From Straminergon stramineum (lineage: Eukaryota; Streptophyta; Bryopsida; Hypnales; Calliergonaceae), in contig OY987267.1 in NCBI GenBank assembly GCA_963920665.1, positions 15,252,001 to 15,316,000 of the forward strand: a stretch of 64,000 nucleotides of DNA, read 5' to 3'. Position 1 is the first letter of the stretch; every line of letters starts with the position of its first letter. The position numbers and the translations under genes are program-made. The notes under the pieces are model-generated. The model was not told the DNA's origin and made no database searches. It worked only from the letters and a program-made list of their open reading frames with translations. Positions 49,872 to 60,099 of the stretch are shown piece by piece.

Positions 49872-50448
49872 TTAACCCCTAAGTGCTCCGACATCCATTT
49901 TCTGAACAATGAATAGATTGGAAATCGAGTTTCATCCTCCTAGCTACTTGGATGAAAGTTGTTTTAATTTGTGGAGATACATTATGAAGTTGTTGTCCTA
50001 TCTAAGGGTTGGATTTGGTGTTACTAGAGTATATATTTTTCTAAAATTACAAATGTGCAAGGATGTCAAGTGGTCAAATTGTATTGACTTTAGTTCAAAA
50101 CTGGATTTGCTAAAATGAGGTCATAGATTTGAAAAACAAAAAGATTTCAAAAAATCACCATGTCAAAAGAACCTCATTTCAAATCCATTCCAAAAATATT
50201 TACTCAAAAAATAATAGTATTTTGCTTGTAATCAAATTTTGAAAGAATTTTAGAATTTCTCATTATAAAATTATAAAATAAGATTGGTGATAGCATTGGT
50301 GAATCTAACCGTATAGATGGAATCTACAAATCAAAATCAACAACTTTTATTTGTATACCAGATCCAAAATATGCTTCCAAATAGCACTTTATAACGATTT
50401 TTCTCAAATCGCTGATTCTGGGGATGAATCTGGACGTTTAGGGGTTAA
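49872..50448 (-). mobile_element. Family A TTAA-flanked element, short copy
   Basis: TTAA (49872-49875) followed by CCCCTAAGTGCTCC; the right end is TGGACGTTTAGGGG followed by TTAA (50445-50448). It is 577 bp. In reverse complement, its first 150 bp match the right end of the long copy (15862-16012) and the remainder matches 13322-13751. The join is at GGTGTT/ACTAGAG. It ends 77 bp past the stop codon of the CYP94-like gene, so it probably lies within or next to that gene's 3' untranslated region. Confidence 0.75.
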
Positions 50449-50525
50449 AGGTGTTTTTCTCTCTTCAACAAAGAATAGAATCTCCACTGCTGAAAGTTCT
50501 CCAAATTGAACCTAAAATCCTAACC

Positions 50526-52169
50526 CTAATCCCGTTGGTGCACACGCACAGGCAAACCGCTCGTCATTCGAAACACAATTGAGCGGTACGCCTTGCTGGG
50601 ATGTGTCTCTTGCATTGAGAATTTGAAGCGGTAGATCAAGCTCGCGGCAATGAGCTTCATCTGAATCAACGCAAGCTCCTTACCCAAACAAATCCTCGGC
50701 CCCGCTTGGAACACCGCAAATTTGAATGCGCTTTCTTGCACAAACACTCCCTCTTTCAGCCATCGCTCGGGCTTGAACTCATTGCAATCTTCACCCCAGA
50801 TGGTCGGCATTCTTGCCATCGCATACACATTATACGTCACGCGATTTCCTTTCCGCACCATGGTACCATCGGGAAGCACATCGTCTCGCACGGCCTCTTT
50901 TGTGTCCACAGGAACGGGTGGGAACAAACGAAGCGATTCATGAATTGCAGCCGTTAGGTATTGCAACTTCTTCAGGTCCTCGAAGGAGAATAGGGTTTGG
51001 GTGGTTTTAGGATTTGGGGCGTGGTTCTTGATTTCGTCATAAAGCTTGGCTTCAACACGTGGATATTGACTCAATATGTGAAAGAACCATGAGAGACCAG
51101 TGGAGGAGGTGTCGCGCCCTGCAAGGACAAAGCTGATGATGATGTCGCGGAGGAAGACGTCCATGGCTTGTTCTTTCTGAAGAGGTTCGGAAGAATCGAG
51201 TTTTAGGTCGTGTATGCACTTCTGCTCGAGCTCGGATTGGGACTGCATGTCGTTGTCGGACAAGTCTGTGAAGCGCATGAACCGAGAGAGAAGATCTTGA
51301 CGGGATGTCACGGAGTCACCGTTGGAGGTAAACTCTTTCCGTCGCGCTTGAATCACGCCCTGTGCGAATTCGTTCACCACTTTCACTTGCTCTCGAAGCT
51401 CCTTCTCCGTGCCGAGGTTGAAAATGTTGCGTAGCTTTCGGATGACCGGGAGCATGCGAAAGCGCTTCACGGTGAGCACATTCGCCCTGTCGAACGCCTC
51501 CGCGAATCGCACTGTGGGAAGGGAAGGCTCCAGGCATTTCGGGTCGACGCCAAATCCTAAGTGACAAATATTGTCGAAGGCGAATCGCAGAAAGAGGTCT
51601 TGCAAATCGATTATCGTACCGTTTTCGCTCACTTGCTTGAGAATGGGAACGAGTCGATCGTTAAGCTCCTTCTCCGCGCACTCAAACCCGAATTCCCGCA
51701 GCGACCGCGACGAAAATTCGTGGCTGGCGAGCTTGCGCTGGAGCTTCCAGAGGTTGCCGTCGACGTTGAAGATCCCTTTGCCAAGAAGGTCGTCAAGAAT
51801 CTCCCCCAAGTACTCCCCCTTGACGAAATTCTCGAATCGAGTCTTCAGAATGTACTCCACATTCTCCACGTTCGCTGTGCTAAACATAACAGCCCCTCCT
51901 GGTCGGACAAGTCGCATGGTTTGGGTGGGTGTCTGGAGAATGAGTTCCACAGCGTAGTCGAGAATCCGGTCCTTGTTCTTTAGTAAGCTTGGGAGGGATC
52001 CCACGATGGGGAACACCACGGGGCCCGTGTTCTTCCCGTACAAAGGGTGGTGGTACCAGATGAGGATTAGCGCGTTCACTACCAGGAACACCAGCGTCGT
52101 TGCTACAGCTGCCGGGTGCGCATGCGCTTGCTGTTGCAGATGAACAATCCATTCTTCTATTGTCCCCAT
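50526..52169 (-). CDS. CYP94-like cytochrome P450 (CYP86 clan fatty-acid/oxylipin hydroxylase type)
   Basis: A single uninterrupted exon encodes 547 aa, starting at the first ATG of the frame. An N-terminal hydrophobic anchor (about 22-38) and FPIVGSLPSLL hinge indicate a microsomal P450. Diagnostic residues are intact: I-helix AGRDTS (350-355), K-helix ESLR (411-414), FKPERW (465-470) and the haem loop FQAGPRICLG with Cys494. GKGIFNVDG, the SHEFSSRSLR stretch, LDLQDLFLRFAFDNIC-like text and the C-terminal GLPVRV are typical of CYP94 within the CYP86 clan. Its members omega-hydroxylate fatty acids or oxidise jasmonoyl-isoleucine in seed plants; the substrate here is unknown. All motifs are present, so the enzyme should be active. 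A transposon copy lies 77 bp beyond the stop. Confidence 0.9.
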   Translation of the reverse strand: MGTIEEWIVHLQQQAHAHPAAVATTLVFLVVNALILIWYHHPLYGKNTGPVVFPIVGSLPSLLKNKDRILDYAVELILQTPTQTMRLVRPGGAVMFSTANVENVEYILKTRFENFVKGEYLGEILDDLLGKGIFNVDGNLWKLQRKLASHEFSSRSLREFGFECAEKELNDRLVPILKQVSENGTIIDLQDLFLRFAFDNICHLGFGVDPKCLEPSLPTVRFAEAFDRANVLTVKRFRMLPVIRKLRNIFNLGTEKELREQVKVVNEFAQGVIQARRKEFTSNGDSVTSRQDLLSRFMRFTDLSDNDMQSQSELEQKCIHDLKLDSSEPLQKEQAMDVFLRDIIISFVLAGRDTSSTGLSWFFHILSQYPRVEAKLYDEIKNHAPNPKTTQTLFSFEDLKKLQYLTAAIHESLRLFPPVPVDTKEAVRDDVLPDGTMVRKGNRVTYNVYAMARMPTIWGEDCNEFKPERWLKEGVFVQESAFKFAVFQAGPRICLGKELALIQMKLIAASLIYRFKFSMQETHPSKAYRSIVFRMTSGLPVRVHQRD

Positions 52170-52634
52170 TTGATTGCAAATCCTACAGAATCACAGGCTC
52201 TTTCGCTCGTGAATCGAACTTGGACTCGCTCGAAAACAATCACAATAAACTATTGAACCTGGAATCAAAGAACGGCGAAACCAATTACACTAAGCGACTG
52301 GAAATCTGTACAGTTGTGATTGAGTCAAGCAGGAGCTAAACACTGAAGAACAATTGCCCATACGTACCTTTGTGTTTGTAAAGAAGAAAACCTGACTTAA
52401 AAATAAACGTCACTCAGGAGCTTCACCACAGGTCACTGAACGTGAAACCAGAAATTTCTCCAAAGCAAGTTAACAGTTTACCCCGTGCACCGAAAGGAAG
52501 GTGACGGCAAGGCACGTGCGAAGGACCAGAGCAAGAAGCAAGGTAATATCATGGCACCTGCCCAACCACATCTTGACGGGTATTCCCCGCACCTCCTTTT
52601 GGGATGCGACCGAATGTTCGGGGAGAACCGCCGG
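52170..52634 (-). promoter_or_regulatory. Upstream region of CYP94-like gene
   Basis: Intermediate GC content distinguishes this from the spacer further right. It presumably holds the 5' untranslated region and promoter. CACGTG-like and TGACG-like words occur (for example GGCACGTGCG near 52511), but I cannot assign factors. No TATA box stands out. Confidence 0.35.
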
Positions 52635-52840
52635 CTAAATTAGTTCATTGAATTGTTAGCCGGTGGAATTGGGAAAAAACCTGGTTGCAACTTGAAAACA
52701 TCGGAAAAAATTCGGTGAAGAAATCTATAAAAATTCTATTCAGAGTAATAAATAGAGAAAATACCAGACTGGGTACTTGAAAAACTAGTTCAGTGTGGGA
52801 ATTAAAAAGGAAACTAGCTGGTAAAACTCAAAGTTGTCAC
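52635..52840 (+). repeat. Family G repeat, copy 4
   Basis: Motif order GCCGGTGGAATTGGG, GGTTGCAACTTGAAAACATCGG, GGTACTTGAAAAACTAGTTCA and ATTAAAAAGGAAACTAGCTGGTAAAA matches the other family G copies. It lies upstream of the CYP94-like gene. Confidence 0.55.
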
Positions 52841-54833
52841 GCTGATGCGACCCATGATGTTTCAACTTTTTTCATACTTTTTATCATATTATCTTTCAAT
52901 GATCCTCATCTCTTCCAGTTTTGTAGGATTTCACTCAAGTCCACCAAAGCCATCATGCTACTATGTTGAGTCTTGACACGCACTACTGGAGTGAAAATGA
53001 GAACATTCCCTGGTTGCAAGAATCAAAGTAGTATCTCAACAAGCCACTCCCAGTTCTATCCAACACCTGTACCCTACCGCTTCATCATGCATGACTATGT
53101 CTCTACTTTTGCTCATACCGTGCACTGTCCTGCTGTAGCGCTGGCAAAGTTTGTCTTACTTTGAGATTTGATTTTCACCGAACTGCATGACAAATACGGT
53201 CTCGAATCACAGTTGTGAACCATGAACTTCGTGAATTCGTCATCTCCGAATGTTCAGGAAGGGGTCAGGGGTGACTTGCGTGGAGCTCACTTTCTTGACA
53301 TGACCTAATAAAACCAGCAAGGAAGTGCCCAGCTGGAAAACTTCCCTCCCATGATTCAATTGTAATTGATTCAGTTCGCAGGGAGCTTGCGCAACATTCA
53401 GTAAAAATTTAATACTGAAGCACATCATCATTTTCGTATAACTGTAAGATTCTCTTACTGCAAAGTAGCTATAGAAACTTTACTTTGGAAGTGCACGTGG
53501 AATGCTGCAGAATGATTCTATACGGAGGCTTGCAGATACAATACGTACGGAGGCTTCAAAAACCTTCGTGTACAGTACATTTATAATATTTCATCTGAAG
53601 TGACTGATGTAGTACAGAGATTTGGATTGATGTTTTTTACAGTAATGCTTGCGGGAGGAACTTTTTCAACATTGAATAATGGGCTGCGGATTTTCCAGAT
53701 GTAAACATTGTGTGTTAGTAACTTCGAAGCTTGAATTACAGAGAAGAGAGTAGTGATGCCGAGTTTGTAGTTGATCGCTGGAGATGGCTAGTAATTAAGA
53801 TTCTTCATTCTGCTGCTGCTCGCCATCTTTTCAATGTGCACATTCTTCTTGGCCGTACGTGCCTTCCTGCTGGCTACTCGATCTTCTGTCCTTCCTCGCC
53901 TCCAGGTACGCAGATATTTCTTAACGCTGAGCTCATATTTTACACCAGGAGTATGATACGTGGGAAATTGATGATGACGCATTGGCCGACACCATAACTC
54001 AATTCCGAAACTGTCGTGAAATGCAGAGCATGTTGAGAGCCGAAGCCTCACTCTTGACGAGATTCTCCTCGCGCTTCAAAAAGAATTGAGTCACTGTGTG
54101 GTGAGGACAGCTGCACTTAACACATATTTTCACCTATTAACACATTGTAAATGTGGATAGGACAGGAACACCTATAGTAAAACATAGTAAACCTGAAAAT
54201 GTACATCTCCACACATTGTCGTTACGAGAACCAATTAATATTTTCGTGACATTAATTAATTCATTTTTGGTTATAAGGTGGCAAATTTTTGCTGTGAGGA
54301 AGCAAAATACGGTACAGTAGAACCACCTATAGTCGACCAATTAAGTGATTCCTCACATAAGGCAATGTAAATATTCTGCCATGTAGAAAGATAGAAATAA
54401 TGGGGATTACAATTTTTTGGGTAATTTTATGCCTTGAATTGAAATTACTATGAGTTTTGGGAGCCAAAATTGGTTTGGATCCATATCCAATGCATAGAGT
54501 CTTCCATATCCACTCATTCAAAGACTACTTTGGCTCTCAAAACCAAGCTAGGACATGTGTCATGATAGTGATGGTTAGAAGATGGTCGGAAACCAAGAAC
54601 TGATGGTTAGAAATCAATTATAGTCTCTGATTTCCTAGTACCTATAGATTGTCCATGAGGTCTTGGTAGGGAATGGGTGGTTCTACCATATGTGACTTTT
54701 AGATTGCTTCAACCTCATGTGATTCAATTGTCAATCCTCGTGTGGTAGTTGGGTGGTCCCAAATTGGTCCTAGGTCCAAACCAAGTGCGATATTTTTTTT
54801 TCCAAAGGTTGATATATTGCATGACACCCTAAA
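52841..54833. other. Spacer without a recognised gene
   Basis: Moderate GC. Open frames at 52973-53164, 53731-53997 and 53788-54051 (minus) carry no domain and show no splice-linked continuation that I could find. No RNA gene seen. Confidence 0.35.
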
Positions 54834-54960
54834 TTAAGGTATGTTTGCACTTGGTGTTAGAATGTTGTTACTAAGGGTCTTAGGAAGAAACTAGACCTAC
54901 TTATTTACCAAATTCAGATTGCAAACATCACCCCTAACACCAAGGGCCAACATACCTTAA
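54834..54960. repeat. 127 bp foldback repeat with TTAA ends
   Basis: TTAAGGTATGTTTGCACTTG at 54834 faces its near-perfect inverse (AACACCAAGGGCCAACATACCTTAA) ending at 54960. The arms are about 27 bp around a 70 bp loop. The TTAA at the right end is immediately followed by CCCCTAAAATG, an end of the same style as families A and C. It is probably a very small miniature element. Confidence 0.6.
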
Positions 54961-55164
54961 CCCCTAAAATGCCCAAGGCACCAAATTCTAGTGTCAAAAA
55001 AACTTTGAAATCATACAAATATTATCAAGTTACTATTTTTGGTAGTTTGTATTTTTGAAAAATCCTTTTTGAAGTTTAGTTTTATCATTGAAAATTCAAT
55101 TTTTAAATTGAAAGATTATGATTTTTAAATTCAAGATTTTGAGCAAGGGTGTCCATTGCCAATG

Positions 55165-55412
55165 GTGCTAGTATGTGAGCCCAAGAATGCGAGCTTATGA
55201 GCATTGAGCCTACATAATAGGTACCTATAATATAGATACCACACACTATAGAAGGTGTATGTATCATAAACACCTATAATATGGATATTTATAACATATA
55301 TACCCTATAATCATAGACGGTTTCTATGGTATATACACCTATAACATAGATGTGTAGTATTATAGGCTCATAGGCTCACACTCCTATGCTCACATAATAG
55401 CAACCCTCGTCC
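55165..55412 (+). mobile_element. Family E miniature element
   Basis: Left end GGTGCTAGTATGTGAGC, then repeated ACCTATAATATAGATACC-type motifs, and right end GCTCACATAATAGCAACCC. The ends form imperfect inverted repeats. Very similar to the copy at 56645. Non-coding. Confidence 0.6.
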
Positions 55413-56644
55413 ATTGCAAATCTTGATTTTTTTATTGTTGAAGGCTCTTGGAAATGAGCCTCAAATACACTAGAATTTGGAGAAAAAATCACATTTAAAA
55501 TTCATTTAAAAAATTGTAGAGTAGATTTTGCAAAGTTGCATAGATTGATTGGAATTATGCATGTTTTGCCCTTTAACCCGATGGAAACCTTGAATCATAG
55601 GCATGACTTGCTAGATTGTATTTCTAGGGATGTGATCAACTAATTGCAATAGTGCTTGCAAAGTTTTCATCTTGAATTTGGTATGTTTGCACTATCTAAG
55701 CTTGAAGGTTGAATGAAGTTGAAGGGGATACTTAGAAGTGTTAAAAATCTCATAGTTATGAAGATTATTGATTTTAAAGATTTTAGTTTGGATTGATTAC
55801 TTGGTAGAGTTTTGCTTTGACATTAACCATTAGAAGTTGAAGAATGTACCTTAACAAGTTTTCAATCATTGGCAATACATTTTGTATTGAATTTGGAAGA
55901 ATTCAACAAATTGGAGGAAATTTTGTTTGCCACTGGTAACTTGTTATATTTGTAGTTGCTAGGGTTTAAAGATTTTAAGCATTTAGTGATGGTACATGCA
56001 ACATTTGAAATTATGAAGGATTTAAAGATTTTATCATTTTTCAAATGGAAAGCTTGACATTTTGGTAGAGATGTAATCCATTGATTGAAAGAAGTTGAAG
56101 ATTGGGTCATTAGAGCTTTATTTAACTAGATGAAACCCATGTCTAAATTGACTGATTTTTTTGGACATCCAATGAAACAACCCATATTTTATGTCAAATG
56201 ACATCCAATGTAACATATACTATCATTGAAGATGTTTCATTGGATGTCATTGTTCACATAAAAACACAGGGTTTTTTATTGGATGTCCAAAACCATTTGT
56301 CAACTTAGAAATTCTAAAACAAGTGTTTTTTATAGTGTTTGTTTGTCTCATTCACAACATTGATTTTTAATAGATGTCATGTCTTGGTGGAATTGGTACA
56401 TGCCAATTTTAAGCTAAATGAGGGTTTAGTGGGTATTCAAGTTTCCGAAACACTCTTTCTATTTTGCAATGAATTCGCCTTAGAATTGGTTCTTTAATAA
56501 ATGAAATTTGCTTGAAGGTCCGTTGATATGATTCTTAAAATTAGTAATAGAAAGTAGACCTAGGTCTAAATTTGAGAAATGGAGGGTGGTTGGGAAACAC
56601 GAGCTTGTATTGGGGCAATTGCATATTGTGGTACATCAATGCAA
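55413..56644. other. AT-rich spacer
   Basis: AT-rich with no recognisable gene. At about 56160-56300 the words GGACATCCAATGAAAC and its inverse face each other, a small foldback structure. Confidence 0.35.
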
Positions 56645-56878
56645 TGATGCTAGTGTGTGAGCATGAAAATGTGAGCATGTGAGCCTTGAGCATGTGTATA
56701 ATTATGTATCCTACCACCATTGAAGGTACTTAACATATAAACACCTATAATATAGATACCTATAATATAATTACACTACTATAATGGAAGGTTTCTATAA
56801 TGTAGAGACCTATAACATGGTGTATAGTCTTCTAGGTTCATGGGCTCATGCTCCTTAGCTCACATAATAGCAACCCTC
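56645..56878 (+). mobile_element. Family E miniature element, best copy
   Basis: Left end GATGCTAGTGTGTGAGCATG, right end GCTCACATAATAGCAACCCTC. The terminal TGCTA..GTGAGC and GCTCAC..TAGCA are inverted. 234 bp with internal ACCTATAATATAGATACC motifs. Non-coding. Confidence 0.65.
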
Positions 56879-57867
56879 TCTTGTGCCAATACCACCCAAT
56901 AGTGTTGAAAGGTTATTGAATAAAATTCATCTATTTTTGATGCATAACATTTTACTATGAATATTTGTACTACACATTCAACATTCAACAATTGTAATAC
57001 TAAAAGGAGTCAAGATACATTTCACACACTCATATATATCTTTTTAAAATTACAAGAATTTATATAATTTTCTAAAATCATTTAAGCGAAAAGATGTTTA
57101 TACAATAAATACTAATACATTAATGATTTCATTGATTTTCATAAGCATGGTCATACTCTTTGTCTTTCGATAATTTCTACATTTATAATACAATTAATAT
57201 TAGATAGTGACTTAAAGTATCTTTATTTTCTAAATTGATTGTATTATTCATTTGAAAGCTTCAAATTGTTTGAAGATGAAACTTGCAAAAATCAATTTTC
57301 AATTTATTGAATTGGTTTTTAACTATTAATTGATAATGTGATACTAAGAAAATTGAATCTTAAATAACTCTTTTCAGTTTTTTTCCAATCAAATTACTTA
57401 ATACTACAAATGAAATGTTTTCAAATACATCTTTTCGTTTTAGAGTTTAAAAGTATACCATCTTACAAGTTTTTTAGGACATCTCTATTTTATCTATTGC
57501 ATTTGTCACAAATAAACATTTTAAAACCCTCTAGGAGTAGTAGAAAGTTTTTGAGGATCTTCTTAAATAGTAGTATATAAGGATGTCAAGACTAAAGTGA
57601 TTCTTAGTCTCAACACTTCAACATCACATCTCTTATACTTCTACCTTCTTATTTTAGCTATGCTCTTATATTTTTTTTCTTGAAATCTAAGATCTAATTT
57701 GATCTTGAAGAATACCCATTTGTCTTGTGTTTGTGGTGTCTGTAATAGTTTGTCATTTGAGACTACAATCAAATACCACTTTTCAAGATTTTGGTCCCGA
57801 TTTCTTGTATTAGACTTATATAATCAAAGTTAGACATTGTTCTAAAATCCATTGAAACCTTGTCAAT
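56879..57867. other. AT-rich spacer, possibly 5' part of the retroelement relic
   Basis: Very AT-rich. It could include a decayed LTR or leader of the Ty3/gypsy relic that follows, but no primer-binding site or paired LTR is visible. Confidence 0.3.
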
Positions 57868-59230
57868 GAGGACAAATCATTTTGAAGATTTTATTACAAA
57901 ATTTAACACTAATGAAGGATCAATTGAGATGTCCCAAACTATGCCACTCAATCCAATTCATATACAAAGTTTGTTTGCTTAGAATCTCAATTTGGGCACC
58001 TCAACTTTTACAAAACCAAAAATTAGACTATTTGAGAAGTTTGATGATTCACAATCAAAATTTTGAGGATTTGTGAACCAAATTCAATTCATCACTATTC
58101 TTCAACCTTAGCAATATCCAATAAACAAGTCATGGGCACTTTACTTATTAGACAAACAATATCTTCACTTGTTTCTTTATTTGAAAAAACATTTTTTATC
58201 TTCAACATATTTCTAGCACGCTTTGCTTAAGCTTTGGTTTTTTGGAGAACATGATAAGATCTATTCAACAACCACTAAGATCCACTCTTTACAAGAAAGA
58301 TCCACATATCCCTCAAACTTCAAACAAATTAACTTGTGAAATCAATTGGGACAAAGAAACAATTATGAATCAATTTCATTTGATATTGTGAGATGACATA
58401 AAAGACTTATTGTTATCATTGTCTAATCTACAAACACTCAATGAAGCAATATGTCAAGCTATAAAATATGACAAATGTTTGTTCCTACGATTTCAAGACC
58501 AATATTCTTGGACTTCACCATAATCAATTTCTTTTCAAGTGGTCACTTTAGTGTACATCTCAAGCTTACATTTAGGACCAAAAGACATGCAAATTGATGT
58601 AGTACAATTTAAGGACTAATTACGCAAGAGAAGAAATGCCACCTTTATGAAGATTAGTATCTATATTGTGGAGAACCTAATCAAAGGGCCTTTCATTGCA
58701 ATAAGAAGAAAAATGACATTCTTTCAAAACAAGAAGTGCAATGATATCACAAAACAAGGATGCCCACCTACATCAGGGACTATGTAGCTAGAGCCTTCTT
58801 CGCTACAAATCAATCTAGGTCTTTACCTCTCTATTCAACCTTCTAATTGCTTCACTATACCCCTACTTTTTGTTCTTAAGAAGTTTCAAACATTTGCATT
58901 GTTAAATTTTGAGGCTTCAACTCATTTTCTAAATGAAGAATTCACAAGACTTCATAAGATTCTTTTAGTTAGAAACCAAACCTTGTACATGTAGAAGTCA
59001 TAGGTGGTTGACCCTTGTCTTCTAAACATGTTTCATACAAAACTACTCCATTGGAGGTATCATTTGATGGCCATAGAAATTTAGAGTATCCAATATTATT
59101 AGAAACCCTTCCAATCCTAATATTTTGGGACACTACACCAATAGATTGGTACACATAAAAGGGCTTCCCTAAACCTTGGTGTAGATTTTCATAACTCCTC
59201 ACAATTTTTTTAATTTCCACCTACTGAAAA
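57868..59230 (+). pseudogene. Degenerate Ty3/gypsy gag-protease
   Basis: Conceptual translation with many stops and frame changes gives KPKIRLFEKFDDS, then the capsid-like KALLKLWFFGEHD region, then LYCGEPNQRAFHCNKKK, a zinc knuckle (CCHC) missing its first Cys. A retropepsin-like stretch ALLNFEASTHFLNEEFTRLH follows, where the catalytic Asp-Ser/Thr-Gly is replaced by NFE. The subsequent YKTTPLEVSFDGH segment fits the downstream part of Ty3/gypsy proteases. Order and spacing match gag-pol of Ty3/gypsy (Metaviridae) plant retroelements. No reverse transcriptase remains and no LTR pair was found. Confidence 0.6.
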
Positions 59231-60099
59231 CCTCCTACTCTTAACATGTACAAGGTCATAGGCCACAACCGCCATTTCTGCCACGGGGGCAGGCTTCGGT
59301 GTTCCAGGGTTAATCTCATTGCAGCTGAAGGATATTAGAGCTCATAAAATTCCATTACTACCCATTAGAGATAGAGAATGTACCCAAACCAGAAAGCAAA
59401 TTGGTCTCAAGGTCCAAGTAACTACTGCCATATATCAACGGAAATAACTTTGAAAACTTTCTCTTTGTTAAGGCTCTTTACAGCTGATGACCCTCAAAAA
59501 CCTATTTCCTACTTACAGTACAAGTCGCTTCAGGATAAAATTTTGATTTTCCGCTTCCAACCTAAAGCGAATATTCTCAAGAAAATGATTGAACTTCATC
59601 AGAGAAGTAGGAGCTGCTGCAGGGTCATTAAAGTGTGCAATGACCGTCATACTGTACATAAATCAGAAAAGTTTCAAGCTACACAGATGCCGTTTTAACA
59701 TCCTCACACTAGCAAGAACAATATAAGGTGGTCCAAAGGACAAGATCACCACCCTTTTATCGATCCCAACCTGAGGGGCGTTTTCTCTGTCTGGTCCTCT
59801 CCCTGTACAAGCAAGCGAGCAACATAGATGTATCTCAGAATTAGGTCACAGACCATGAATCATAAATAGAATACACCTATTTAATAAGATGCGATTGGAA
59901 AGGAGGGCATTTAGTAAAGAGATTGATGTACATAATTTCAGAAATAAGTTCTAACTCACAGAGAACATCCTTTTCCCGCTCTTGAAATAACCCTACTGAC
60001 AAGTGCTGGTGGCATTATTGTGATTTAAGTACGTTAAGGAATGCATGCATTACAATGGATATTTGCAAACAAGAAATGTACACTAGTTGCACACAATAT
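59231..60099. other. Region downstream of RH24-like gene
   Basis: Probably the 3' untranslated region and flank of the minus-strand helicase gene, changing to spacer near 59.3 kb. The plus-strand frame 59378-59698 has no domain and is not called. Confidence 0.35.

Noticed and set aside
51561..51983. Plus-strand 140-codon frame opposite the CYP94-like gene
   Set aside because: It is a shadow of the intact minus-strand P450, which has all family motifs.
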